From Candidatus Levyibacteriota bacterium (GTDB lineage Bacteria; Patescibacteriota; Microgenomatia; Levybacterales; UBA12049), in assembly GCA_016204425.1 (NCBI GenBank), contig JACQKR010000036.1:1-40579 (forward strand): a DNA stretch of 40,579 nucleotides. Reading direction: 5' to 3'. Shown piece after piece: positions 30,455-38,707 of the stretch. The notes under the pieces are model-generated. The model did not search any database, was not told the origin of the DNA, and saw only the letters and a list, made by a program, of their open reading frames with translations. Position 1 is the stretch's first letter, and each line of letters opens with the position of its first letter. The translations under genes were made by a program, and so were the position numbers.

Positions 30455-31867
30455 ATGAGTTCGGTTAGAACACGGATCGCACCATCCCCAACAGGCGAGG
30501 ACATTCATATTGGCAATCTCTATACTGCGCTCATCAACTGGGCGTATGCGAAAAAAAATAACGGTCAATTCATCGTTAGAATAGAGGATACGGATCGTGA
30601 ACGGTATGTGAAAGGTGCTGAAGAGAAAATTCTTGCCTCATTACACGCATTTTCGATCACCAATGACGAAGGTCCGGATGTTGGAGGGCCTTATGCACCA
30701 TATCGTCAGTCAGAACGTCTTCCTATTTATAAGCAACATGCAGAGGAATTGATTGCAAAAGGGAAGGCGTACTATTGTTTCTGTTCCAAAGAGCGTCTTG
30801 AGGAACTCCGAAGTACGCAGCAGAAAAACAAACAAATCCCTCGATACGATAAGTATTGCCTTCTCAATGTAAAAAACGCAAAAGAGAGAATAGCAGGTGG
30901 TGAGAAATACGTCGTTCGGCTGAATGTGACACCTGATAAAAAAGTCTGGTTTGATGATGTTATCAGAGGAAAAATCGAGTTTGATTCAAATCAGATAGAT
31001 GACCAGGTACTTCTCAAATCCGATGGATATCCAACCTATCATTTGGGAGTCGTAGTCGATGACCATCTGATGAAAATTTCACATGTCGTGCGGGCTGAAG
31101 AATGGATCTCATCGACTCCAAAGCACGTGATTTTATATGAATCATTCGGGTGGCCTCTTCCTGTCTTTGCCCATATGCCGATCCTACGGAATCCCGATAA
31201 ATCGAAGCTTTCGAAGAGAAAGAATCCTGTCTGGGCGTCCTGGTATCTGGGTGAAGGGTATTTGCCTGAGGCGATTCTGAATTTTTTGGCACTTCAGGGA
31301 TGGAGCCATCCTGATGGAAAAGAGCTGTTTTCAGTAGCAGAGTTCATTGAAAAAATCGATCTGAAAGATATTCATCCTGCGGGTCCGATTTTCGATATTA
31401 ATAAATTACAATGGATGAATCAGCAGTATATACAAACGCTTGATAATAGTTCATTAAAAAATAAGCTATTAAATTTTTATGAAGAGAATCAAACAATTCA
31501 CGGTTTTTTATCAAATAATAAGGCAAGCGAGACGGTGCTGGAATTGGCAAAGACAAGAATGAAAGCACTGAAGGATTTTTCGTCTCTTGTTCATTATTTG
31601 TTTGAATCTCCTGGTAAAGATATGATGAGCGAGGAGCATATGCAGATAATTCCCTTAATTAAGACTGCCCTTGAACAGGTCGCTTCGTGGAAGAGTAGTG
31701 AGATTTTAGCCGTGTTAAAAGAACTAATGAGTAAACAAAGTTCAGCGAAGATGTCTCTTTTCTATGTTTTATTTACCGGTAGCAAGCAAGGGCTGCCACT
31801 TCCTGAGATGTTAGAAGTTTTAGGAAAAGATGAAGTGTTAAAGCGGTTAGAGAATTTACAAAAATGA
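30455..31867 (+). CDS. gltX: Glutamyl-tRNA synthetase
   Basis: A 470-residue class I synthetase. The N-terminal RIAPSPTGEDIHIGN holds the HIGH-type motif (HIGN), FIVRIEDTDRERY follows, and the KMSKS-like motif is SKLSKRK near residue 250. YCFCSKERL replaces the zinc-binding insertion. The C-terminal anticodon-binding helices are normal. If GlnRS is absent, the enzyme would also mischarge tRNA-Gln for amidation, but that cannot be judged here. The short sequence TTATTAGTTATG is duplicated just before the start. The next gene overlaps by 4 bp. Confidence 0.95.
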   Translation: MSSVRTRIAPSPTGEDIHIGNLYTALINWAYAKKNNGQFIVRIEDTDRERYVKGAEEKILASLHAFSITNDEGPDVGGPYAPYRQSERLPIYKQHAEELIAKGKAYYCFCSKERLEELRSTQQKNKQIPRYDKYCLLNVKNAKERIAGGEKYVVRLNVTPDKKVWFDDVIRGKIEFDSNQIDDQVLLKSDGYPTYHLGVVVDDHLMKISHVVRAEEWISSTPKHVILYESFGWPLPVFAHMPILRNPDKSKLSKRKNPVWASWYLGEGYLPEAILNFLALQGWSHPDGKELFSVAEFIEKIDLKDIHPAGPIFDINKLQWMNQQYIQTLDNSSLKNKLLNFYEENQTIHGFLSNNKASETVLELAKTRMKALKDFSSLVHYLFESPGKDMMSEEHMQIIPLIKTALEQVASWKSSEILAVLKELMSKQSSAKMSLFYVLFTGSKQGLPLPEMLEVLGKDEVLKRLENLQK

Positions 31868-32463
31868 AGCTTACTCTTGCCCGTCTTATATCTTCTGTTA
31901 CAAATCCAATTGTGTTTCTTCTTCCACTTCCCTATCTTCTTGTTTTCAGGGTGACTGGGGACGATGGGCTCGCGCTCAAATGGTTTTTTTTCTCAACCGC
32001 TTTCATAAGTGTTGTTGGGATGTTTGTCCTCTATGCTGTTCATAGAAAAATATTTACCGATTTTGATGTTTCTCGCCGGAATCAACGCCATTTGCTCTTT
32101 GCTGTAGTCGGAGCGGTGTCATTTGTATACCTCCTGGGATTAATTTTCTTACAAGGACCGCCGGTCTTGTATATTGCAATTGCGTGTATATTCATAAGTA
32201 TTTTTGTTTTCAGCATTATTAACATATTTCTTAAAGCGAGTATTCACCTTGCGACATTCTCGGCGTTTGTTTTTATTCTTGCCGTTATGTACGGTGAGCG
32301 ATTGCTGTTATTATTGCTTTTGATGCCGGTTATTGCCTGGTCCCGCGTTCAAACGAAGCGTCATTCAATAGATGAGGCTACTATTGGAGGCTTTGCAGGT
32401 GTATTATTAACATTGGGGATGTATATTGTGTTAAAGTACGTTTTTCATTTGAGCATGCCATGA
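31864..32463 (+). CDS. PAP2-like membrane protein
   Basis: A 199-residue protein with about six hydrophobic helices. Features reminiscent of the PAP2 phosphatase superfamily are KASIHLATF (in place of PSGH) and WSRVQTKRHSIDEA (resembling SRx5Hx3D, with one residue fewer). The first motif (KxxxxxxRP) is poorly conserved, so activity is uncertain. It is flanked by gltX and a diacylglycerol/undecaprenol kinase gene with 4-bp overlaps on both sides, which fits a lipid-phosphate role such as undecaprenyl phosphate recycling. Confidence 0.65.
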   Translation: MKLTLARLISSVTNPIVFLLPLPYLLVFRVTGDDGLALKWFFFSTAFISVVGMFVLYAVHRKIFTDFDVSRRNQRHLLFAVVGAVSFVYLLGLIFLQGPPVLYIAIACIFISIFVFSIINIFLKASIHLATFSAFVFILAVMYGERLLLLLLLMPVIAWSRVQTKRHSIDEATIGGFAGVLLTLGMYIVLKYVFHLSMP

Positions 32464-32831
32464 TACAGCCGACAAAACTAATCAAATCGTTCGGATATGC
32501 GCTTGAGGGGTTGGCGCACGCCTGGAAATTCGATCAGAATCTCCGTATTCATGTCCTCATCGCGGTAATCGTTCTCCTCTTAGCGTATTTCTTACAAGTG
32601 CCCTTTATTGAAGTCATCATCTTAAGTGTATTGATCATTCTCGTTATAACGACTGAGATGATCAATACTGCGATTGAAAACATGGTAGATCTGATTACGA
32701 GTGAGCATCGTCAGGAAGCAAAGATCGCAAAAGATGTCTCATCGGGCATGGTTTTCATCGCTGCTGTCGGATCACTGGTTGTTGGTCTTCTCATCTTCTT
32801 ACCATATATTTTCAAGCTCATTACCCAATAG
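32460..32831 (+). CDS. dgkA: Diacylglycerol/undecaprenol kinase
   Basis: A 123-residue integral membrane kinase with the DgkA signature EMINTAIENMVDL and AKIAKDVSSGMV, an N-terminal amphipathic helix with the ALEGLAHAWKFDQNLRIH segment and three membrane helices. Gram-positive-type members phosphorylate undecaprenol. It overlaps the PAP2-like gene by 4 bp, a pairing that suggests undecaprenyl phosphate metabolism. Confidence 0.93.
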   Translation: MIQPTKLIKSFGYALEGLAHAWKFDQNLRIHVLIAVIVLLLAYFLQVPFIEVIILSVLIILVITTEMINTAIENMVDLITSEHRQEAKIAKDVSSGMVFIAAVGSLVVGLLIFLPYIFKLITQ

Positions 32832-32897
32832 TTTATTAGATTTTTTGCCTCATTTCCTGTAAAATGTTCCTACTTCACGTATAGTATGAAGTGACAA

Positions 32898-32968
32898 TGC
32901 CGGATCGTCTAATGTTAGGACAACGGACTCTGAATCCGTTTATCTACGTCCGAATCGTAGTCCGGCAG
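32898..32968 (+). tRNA. tRNA-Gln (anticodon CTG)
   Basis: A 71-nt cloverleaf. Acceptor TGCCGGA pairs with TCCGGCA, the anticodon stem ACGGA/TCCGT holds the loop CTCTGAA with anticodon CTG, and the T arm is CTACG-TCCGAAT-CGTAG. Discriminator base G. The 3' CCA is not encoded, so the CCA-adding enzyme in this window is needed. The 3' 12 bp recur at 33771-33782. Confidence 0.93.
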
Positions 32969-33000
32969 CCCGACTCAAAAATAATTAAAATTCTTCTAAA

Positions 33001-33014
33001 TTGACATAAATCAC
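33001..33014 (+). promoter_or_regulatory. FNR-like box upstream of tspO
   Basis: TTGAC-ATAA-ATCAC fits the FNR-type half sites TTGAY and RTCAN. It is also a perfect TTGACA -35 hexamer. GATAAT at 33027-33032 is the likely -10. The box centre would be at about -31.5, so repression or a different start is possible. Confidence 0.4.
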
Positions 33015-33036
33015 TCCCTATGCCAGGATAATCTTA

Positions 33037-33507
33037 GTGAGTAACTATCTAAAACTATTTTTGGCTATACTCGTCTGTCAAGCCGCAGGAATCATTGGAT
33101 CCTTTTTTACAATTAACTCTGTAAATACTTGGTATACAACTCTTGAGAAGCCATTTTTTAATCCTCCTTCTTGGGTTTTTGGTCCTACTTGGACGATTTT
33201 ATATTTATTAATGGGGATTTCTTTGTATCTTGTATGGAATTCAAAAAACACAAAAGAGAAAAAAGTGGGTCTGAAATACTTTTACATTCAATTAGTGCTA
33301 AATGCACTCTGGTCAATTGTATTCTTTGGTTTTAAATCCCCACCGCTGGCTTTAATCGAAATATTGACCCTTTGGATAATGATTTTTTTAACTATTAGAA
33401 GTTTCTTGAAAATTAATAAAAACGCAGCTTACCTGTTGTTTCCATATATTGCGTGGGTGAGCTTCGCGACTATCTTAAACTTATTTATAGTGATTTTAAA
33501 TCCGTAA
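33037..33507 (+). CDS. tspO: TspO/MBR family membrane protein
   Basis: A 156-residue tryptophan-rich sensory protein with five membrane helices. Family motifs are WYTTLEKPFFNPPSWVFGPTW, the following LYLLMGISLYLVW, NALWSIVFFGFKSPPLA and a C-terminal PYIAWVSFATILN. TspO proteins bind porphyrins and cholesterol-like ligands and are linked to oxygen or stress responses. The start codon is GTG at 33037, 4 nt after the GATAAT box, so the mRNA may be leaderless. The gene lies between tRNA-Gln and a 12-bp copy of the tRNA end. Confidence 0.92.
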   Translation: MSNYLKLFLAILVCQAAGIIGSFFTINSVNTWYTTLEKPFFNPPSWVFGPTWTILYLLMGISLYLVWNSKNTKEKKVGLKYFYIQLVLNALWSIVFFGFKSPPLALIEILTLWIMIFLTIRSFLKINKNAAYLLFPYIAWVSFATILNLFIVILNP

Positions 33508-33569
33508 TATAGCATTAGAATTAGATATCACAAGTAATTTGGTATATAAAAATGCTCTCGTGTAGTCTT

Positions 33570-33603
33570 CCAAAAAGTTCGAATAGCGTCTATGTCCGCC
33601 AGC
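33570..33603. repeat. 34-bp direct repeat, copy 1
   Basis: CCAAAAAGTTCGAATAGCGT continuing to GTCCGCCAGC. It matches 35217-35250 at 32 of 34 positions. The two copies flank the 437-residue protein gene. The 347-bp gap 33508-33854 has no ordinary gene. It holds this repeat, a distant stem AATGCTCT/AGAGCATT (33551-33558 with 33673-33680), a tRNA-Gln fragment at 33771-33782 and a start-less minus frame from about 33806 to 33528. Confidence 0.75.
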
Positions 33604-33854
33604 TGATTTTTGCTTCCTTGATTAGTCTTCTTTAAATTGAGTGCAAAAATCACTCTGAGTCGAGCACGACGAAGAGCATTTCCTTTAAATATATTAGGCC
33701 CGAATCTCGAACGCCGCAGCGAAGATCTCGTAAAGAAATAAAGATCCCTGTGAGACCGCGAAATAGGGGCTAGTCCGGCAGCAAAAGATCCTCCCCAGAT
33801 TCAAACCTTCCTAATAATTTGTAAAGCAGTGTTCTATCAGTTAAAATCTCGTCC

Positions 33855-35168
33855 ATGGTTGATATAAGGGAATCTTCAGAGTATTCTCGACCTGAAAACG
33901 GTCTTGATTTGCTCGCAAAAGCAACATCGTCTTTCATAACTACTCACCCTGATGGAACAACCACTGAGATAACGATAGATAGTGATGACGATTATATAGG
34001 GAAAATAAGAGGTGCTGGTGGTCGTGTGTCAAAAAGTAGAACAGATACATTAGCAAATGGAATAGAAAGAAGTCTATGGGTACGTGATAACAATACTGGA
34101 GCAGCTATTGTCAGTCATAGCCTGCTATCAGATGATACCTATTCACGCGCAAGATTTAGCTATGCTCCAAATGTAAATGGGATTGATAATCCATTCGTTT
34201 TGCAAATTCAAGGCATATCAACAACTACTCCAAATACAGTTTTCTATGCTCGTTATTCTGAAAACGGACAGATTGGTAATTTCTCGATTGAAGTATCACG
34301 TTCATTAAGAGATGCTAGGAATAGATTGAGCTCAGAGCTGTTTCAGCAAACTGATGAAGGTGAAGGCGTAAGAGAAGAATTTGATTTTGAAAAAACTATC
34401 GACGAACTTGTAGGGATGTATATAACCAATCCTGATCTCTTTAAGCGAGCCCTATCTGGTAGAGCTAGTGGTGGAGCGCAAACAGAAGAGAAGCGAAAAA
34501 GAGGAATTCTGTTTCAAAGACAAGATCCACAGAAATTATCAGCCTCAGCTGCTGATAACATTCTTACACCCGTACTTAGAAAGTATGAAGAATCATTACA
34601 AGAGCCTGAATTACAAGACCTTAAAGGAATACTTTCCAGTGATTTATCTTCTTCGCTCTATCATCTTTTTAATGATAAAGAATTAGATGCTCTTGCGACA
34701 GGTGCAGTAAGGGGAAATATAAATATGGAGGAGTTATTAGAAAGAACATACACATTATTTACAGTAAATATACACATTTTGAAAAGGCTGTATGATGCAT
34801 ATATAGAAAAATCATCTCGATATCGATTGGTTTTTATACCGAAACAATCAGAAGGTTTTTCACAATCGAGTTACCATTTACAGGTACAACCTCTTTTCGA
34901 AAAAGAGGGAGGGATCGAAGAAAGAGACATCTTCGAAGAGGATGCGTCTGAATTTAATCATGGATTGTACACGTACGGTATTACAAAAGATAGTGGTGTG
35001 TACAGGTTAACTGTACAAAATCGACTACAGAATGAAGATGCAAGAAGTATTGAGTTCCCTGAACATTTCGATGCAGAAGCTGTAATAAATGCACTAACTA
35101 TCAATCACTACAATGAATGGGAAAAGGCTTTAGAGTTAGTAAGATATTCTTATGATGAACCTCATTAA
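33855..35168 (+). CDS. Unknown 437-residue soluble protein
   Basis: I do not recognise this protein. It has no signal peptide or membrane helix. Residues 1-160 seem beta-rich with many Thr, Ser and Asp (TTEITIDSDDDYIGKIRGAG). About 185-330 are helical and charged (ELVGMYITNPDLFKRALSGR). The C-terminal 100 residues return to mixed structure. TTGTAA (33819-33824), a 17-bp spacer and TAAAAT (33842-33847), 7 nt before the ATG, predict a leaderless mRNA. The gene is flanked by 34-bp direct repeats and lies after a possible tRNA-Gln attachment site, so it may have been acquired. Confidence 0.75.
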   Translation: MVDIRESSEYSRPENGLDLLAKATSSFITTHPDGTTTEITIDSDDDYIGKIRGAGGRVSKSRTDTLANGIERSLWVRDNNTGAAIVSHSLLSDDTYSRARFSYAPNVNGIDNPFVLQIQGISTTTPNTVFYARYSENGQIGNFSIEVSRSLRDARNRLSSELFQQTDEGEGVREEFDFEKTIDELVGMYITNPDLFKRALSGRASGGAQTEEKRKRGILFQRQDPQKLSASAADNILTPVLRKYEESLQEPELQDLKGILSSDLSSSLYHLFNDKELDALATGAVRGNINMEELLERTYTLFTVNIHILKRLYDAYIEKSSRYRLVFIPKQSEGFSQSSYHLQVQPLFEKEGGIEERDIFEEDASEFNHGLYTYGITKDSGVYRLTVQNRLQNEDARSIEFPEHFDAEAVINALTINHYNEWEKALELVRYSYDEPH

Positions 35169-35216
35169 ATATTGTCACGAAGAGTTTGGAATAAAGAATC
35201 TTACTTCTGAAGTTTG

Positions 35217-35250
35217 CCAAAGAGTTCTAATAGCGTCTATGTCCGCCAGC
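35217..35250. repeat. 34-bp direct repeat, copy 2
   Basis: CCAAAGAGTTCTAATAGCGT continuing to GTCCGCCAGC, 49 bp after the stop of the unknown gene, in the same orientation as copy 1. Similarity ends abruptly after CCAGC. Confidence 0.75.
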
Positions 35251-35330
35251 ACGAAAATCAATAATACTCTTTTCAAAACCTATAGTTGATATTTCCTCAC
35301 AATTCTGTATAATTCTCAAAACTGCCGTCT

Positions 35331-36476
35331 ATGCAACAAACACACGGAGGAAGATCTCGGTTAATCGTCATTGGAAACCCCGTAGCTGATCTTGTTTCTG
35401 GAGAAGCAGGACAGCCCGGTGCTACCTACAAGCTCGGTGGAGCAGTCGGATATACAGGGGTAGGAGCAGCAATAATGGGTGAGAGCTTGGTAGATGTTGT
35501 CGTCATCTCCAAAGCACCGCTCGATCATGAAGATCCATACGGTGTAAATTATTTCAAAACGGTAAACAGACCAGGTGTAAGTGTTGTAAGACGGGAACCG
35601 ACAGACAACAGGCTGACAATTTTCCACAATACGTATACTGCTGACGGAGTTCGAACACAAAAATGTATCCCGAACCCGCAACCGATCACCCTCAAAGACA
35701 TAATCGATTCAGGCCTTGTGCTAAGGAGAGACGATATCGTTATTCACGCTTCAACATTTCAAGACAGTGACCCGTCTCTCATTGAAGGTCTTTCTAAGTT
35801 GGTAGATACGCAAATTGGCATTGTTCAAGGATTTGCAAGAGCCGTTGATCAAGAAGGCACAGTACGCCCGACTGTACCAACAGAGCTATTAAAAGTCGCA
35901 AAATATTTGCATGCAATCGCGTTAAGTGAGGAAGATATCGCAGGCATCAAAGATGAAAGCGGTAACAGTATTTTAGATGAGCTTATCACAAGCGGAGTTG
36001 AGTACACACTCCTCACCAAAGGACCGGAGGGGGCTGAGATTTTCAGGCGGGGGACGGAGTTCCCGACGGTTTTTCGGCAACCTGCTTACGAGCTGGTTAG
36101 TGAGGAAAAAAAACGATTAGCGACCCCCGGTCCTCATGTCGACGCTGCTTTTACCGGACTGGGGGATACGTGGATCGCTCACTATGGTTTACGTATGGCA
36201 GGATGGGGATATTCACTACTTGAGACGTGGGAAGAAAAACATAATGCCGTTGCTGAAGCAGTGCAAAGCGCAGGACTTGCATGTACGCTTAAGCTTAGAA
36301 AAGCACTCAGTGGAGGTAAGGGAGGTATTGAAGGAGCTCCATCACTTGATGAGTGGCATCGTGTATATCAAGGTGAGGTGCACCAACCGGGATTTGCGGA
36401 ATTTGCTGAGTTAGCCAAGCAAGCGCAATACGAAGTAAATGTCTATTTTCCGGCAAATGCAAGAGAGCGAAGGTAA
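35331..36476 (+). CDS. PfkB/ribokinase family sugar kinase
   Basis: A 381-residue kinase-fold protein. RLIVIGNPVADLV at the N-terminus and the YKLGGAVGYTGVGAAIMG glycine pair are the first PfkB signature. TLLTKGPEGAEIF and FTGLGDTWIAHYGLRM (GxGD with the catalytic Asp) are the second. The substrate is unknown. TATAAT (35308-35313) lies 17 nt before the ATG. It is longer than ribokinase (about 310) because of a C-terminal extension of about 60 residues. Confidence 0.85.
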   Translation: MQQTHGGRSRLIVIGNPVADLVSGEAGQPGATYKLGGAVGYTGVGAAIMGESLVDVVVISKAPLDHEDPYGVNYFKTVNRPGVSVVRREPTDNRLTIFHNTYTADGVRTQKCIPNPQPITLKDIIDSGLVLRRDDIVIHASTFQDSDPSLIEGLSKLVDTQIGIVQGFARAVDQEGTVRPTVPTELLKVAKYLHAIALSEEDIAGIKDESGNSILDELITSGVEYTLLTKGPEGAEIFRRGTEFPTVFRQPAYELVSEEKKRLATPGPHVDAAFTGLGDTWIAHYGLRMAGWGYSLLETWEEKHNAVAEAVQSAGLACTLKLRKALSGGKGGIEGAPSLDEWHRVYQGEVHQPGFAEFAELAKQAQYEVNVYFPANARERR

Positions 36477-36497
36477 AATTCGAGTAGTGCAGTGCAT

Positions 36498-36995
36498 TTA
36501 TAATTGTTTCCTTTTTACAAGATAGACCATCGATATTAAAACCAGAAATGACGAGATAAGGATGGGAACATAAACCGGGCCTACCCACGGGGTCGGTAGC
36601 AGAAAGAAAGTGTCAAGATCCGTAAGGCTTGCCGGCCAATTGATAGTCAACTTCAGAAAGATGTAGTAAAAGATATCCCAAATACCAAATGCTACAAAGA
36701 AAAAGGCAATTTGTTCTTTGAAACTTTTTGCTGCAAGCAATGCGACTGTTCCTAACATCACTAAAGTGGCGGCTTCACGAACTCTTTCAATATTTAATAT
36801 TGCCGTGTCGGAAATTATTTTGACTGCGGTTTGAGGCTCAAGGAACGCTATGCCCGGAACTAAAAATAATATTTCGGATACACCGGTGGCAGACCACGTT
36901 GACCCTAAAAGATGTCGAAGATACACAACAACAGCAGATTCAACAAATGCAAAAGCGACAGCAAATATCGCTACCTTTATGATTGTGCTTCTCAT
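36498..36995 (-). CDS. Four-span membrane protein, unknown
   Basis: A 165-residue hydrophobic protein with membrane helices at about 5-28, 75-92, 96-115 and 137-160. FVESAVVVYLRHLLG in the first helix and FGIWDIFYYIFLK in the third are striking, with charged residues inside the membrane. The family is not recognised. It is the last gene of the minus-strand block that starts with the hibernation factor and lies 55 bp after the MsrQ-like gene. Confidence 0.75.
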   Translation of the reverse strand: MRSTIIKVAIFAVAFAFVESAVVVYLRHLLGSTWSATGVSEILFLVPGIAFLEPQTAVKIISDTAILNIERVREAATLVMLGTVALLAAKSFKEQIAFFFVAFGIWDIFYYIFLKLTINWPASLTDLDTFFLLPTPWVGPVYVPILISSFLVLISMVYLVKRKQL

Positions 36996-37050
36996 GGTTC
37001 AGCTCGTCCCTCTGCCCTCCATCTCCTTTGTCCGGCTGATACTCGGTACA

Positions 37051-37722
37051 TCATCCACTGTTTTGTTCTCGCGAATTGCCCTTTTTACTCTGTTTGAAGT
37101 ATACGAATACTCGGTAGAGGATCACGATGCACATAAAGAGAAATACGAAAATACTTGCCGGCGGGTACGAAGGGTTTGCCAACTCAGGAGTTTGTTTTAC
37201 TTGTCCTTGAAACCACCGTATCCACCCCGGATACTTCATCACCACTACATGAAGAAAAACAGCAAGGAAGCCTATTTTACCGGCAATACTTAATCGTTTT
37301 TTCCATACATCAGCTCCCAATTCTTGAATTTTCGAATTCCTCGAAATATATGTCATAAATCCCCACGCCACAATCGCTAGTATGCCAAATGTAACTGGAA
37401 TCCATTCCTTGAAATACCACGAAAACCAGGTAAATCGCCCGGTCTGGAAAAGAGAAAAAAATACATGCAGCAGCGCAGTGCCAAATGCCAACAATCCAAG
37501 CTGACGCCTCAGTGCCATCAAAGAAACCATGAAAGGAATCCGTCTCAATGGTCCGATAAGAAGGGTTATGCCTGCTAAAACCACCGCCGTTGAACCAAAA
37601 ACCTTATTGATAATATATATATTGAAATATCCACGGCGGAGAAAGAGATAGAGAGAAAAAATGAGAACAATAATCAGCAAAATGACAAACGCTTTTAACC
37701 ATCTTTTAAGAGATTCATTCAT
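37051..37722 (-). CDS. MsrQ/YedZ-like heme membrane protein
   Basis: A 223-residue protein with about six membrane helices of the ferric reductase-like type. RRQLGLLAFGTALLHVF and LAVFLHVVVMKYPGW contain the histidines expected to bind heme b. MsrQ passes electrons from the quinone pool to the periplasmic methionine sulfoxide reductase MsrP. No msrP gene is in this window, so the partner is unknown. It lies in a minus-strand operon with a PH-domain protein and a hibernation factor, a plausible redox-stress group. Confidence 0.8.
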   Translation of the reverse strand: MNESLKRWLKAFVILLIIVLIFSLYLFLRRGYFNIYIINKVFGSTAVVLAGITLLIGPLRRIPFMVSLMALRRQLGLLAFGTALLHVFFSLFQTGRFTWFSWYFKEWIPVTFGILAIVAWGFMTYISRNSKIQELGADVWKKRLSIAGKIGFLAVFLHVVVMKYPGWIRWFQGQVKQTPELANPSYPPASIFVFLFMCIVILYRVFVYFKQSKKGNSREQNSG

Positions 37723-37773
37723 AGAAAATTTTTCTCACAACCTTAGTCTATCATTTTTTATCATGCAAGTTTT

Positions 37774-38343
37774 TTACTCCTCCTCATCATCCTCTCTCCC
37801 ATTCTCCTCTTGTTTGATAAAAGGCAAACGGACAGAACCTTTCTTCATTTCTATCTCCGGCCGCACAGTTTGCAAGACATGGGCATACCTTCGCGGGTTA
37901 TGGATGAGGTACATGTCAAGATATTTTTTTAGCCGTATGTCATACAATGTGATCGTGCCAAAGTTGAATATTTCTCCTAAAAATGTGTCTTGCACGTCCA
38001 TCGATCGTACGAGGTTGAGTCTGTACTCCTCTGTTTTTCGAAAAATGATCCCCTTTTTATGAATAATATTCTCAGGTGTTATTTCGTAATACTCATTGAG
38101 CCATTGAAGGACAATGAAAATACTAAGAAGTATTTTTATGGCTCCTGAGATACCAAACGATGTGAGAAAAATGGTTGTATTCCCGGAATCAACTATCAGA
38201 AAGCCTTCCCCTAGTACGAGAACATAGTAAAATCCAACAACGATAAATGCAAAAATCAAATCAACAAGCACAAGTTTTGTAAGCAAAATAGCAATACTTT
38301 GCCTGATATTCAGATGTGTCAGAGTTAATTCATGATTTGCCAT
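37774..38343 (-). CDS. Membrane protein with bacterial PH (YdbS-like) domain
   Basis: A 189-residue protein. Two membrane helices (about 18-48 and 58-82) are followed by a bPH2 domain of the YdbS type (EYYEITPENIIHKKGIIFRKTEEYRL, then DTFLGEIFNFGTITLYD) and a highly acidic tail (EENGREDDEEE). The function of such proteins is unknown. It overlaps the small membrane protein gene by 14 bp. Confidence 0.85.
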   Translation of the reverse strand: MANHELTLTHLNIRQSIAILLTKLVLVDLIFAFIVVGFYYVLVLGEGFLIVDSGNTTIFLTSFGISGAIKILLSIFIVLQWLNEYYEITPENIIHKKGIIFRKTEEYRLNLVRSMDVQDTFLGEIFNFGTITLYDIRLKKYLDMYLIHNPRRYAHVLQTVRPEIEMKKGSVRLPFIKQEENGREDDEEE

Positions 38344-38527
38344 AGTATGCTCCGATTATTCCAAATACAATGATGCTAAAGAGTAGAGATACATATTCCA
38401 AAAGATAGGATTCTTGTTTTCCCGTTGTGATATCGTCAAGTGCCGCAAAATCAAGAAGCAAAAGAGCAGCGATAAGCATAAAAAGAAGGGTTTTTCGTAC
38501 GTTATTATTTATATATGCCATTTTCAT
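38330..38527 (-). CDS. Small two-span membrane protein
   Basis: A 65-residue protein with hydrophobic helices at about 12-28 and 43-62. Its family is not recognised. An alternative start at 38521 would remove two residues. The 14-bp overlap with the PH-domain gene suggests coupled translation and joint function at the membrane. Confidence 0.65.
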   Translation of the reverse strand: MKMAYINNNVRKTLLFMLIAALLLLDFAALDDITTGKQESYLLEYVSLLFSIIVFGIIGAYYGKS

Positions 38528-38590
38528 ATGCTTTTACAAAAAGTCTTTCATATTTGTAATCCTTTCACCCACGTCTTTGTCCTTTTTAGA

Positions 38591-38707
38591 TTAAGCAATT
38601 CCTCGTTTCTTCATCTGTTCCAAAAGTTTATCTGTGGGATTTCGACATGCACAGTTTTTCATATGCTCTCCATCTATTTTAAACTCTTCTTTTTTTGTTG
38701 CTGTCAT
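38591..38707 (-). CDS. 38-residue microprotein with CxC motif
   Basis: A very small gene. It has an excellent minus-strand Shine-Dalgarno, AAAGGAGGTG, 7 nt before the ATG, and its start overlaps the stop of the hibernation factor by 4 bp (ATGA). The product begins MTATKKEEFK, contains NCACRNP and ends KLLEQMKKRGIA. Two cysteines in CxC could bind metal or be redox active. Function is unknown. Confidence 0.7.
   Translation of the reverse strand: MTATKKEEFKIDGEHMKNCACRNPTDKLLEQMKKRGIA

Noticed and set aside
33770-33856. Minus-strand 28-codon frame beginning MDEIL, like the start of the Crp/Fnr gene (both begin ATGGACGAGATT)
   Set aside because: Only five residues match clearly and the frame stops early. 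It could be a regulator relic, but the evidence is too thin to call a gene.
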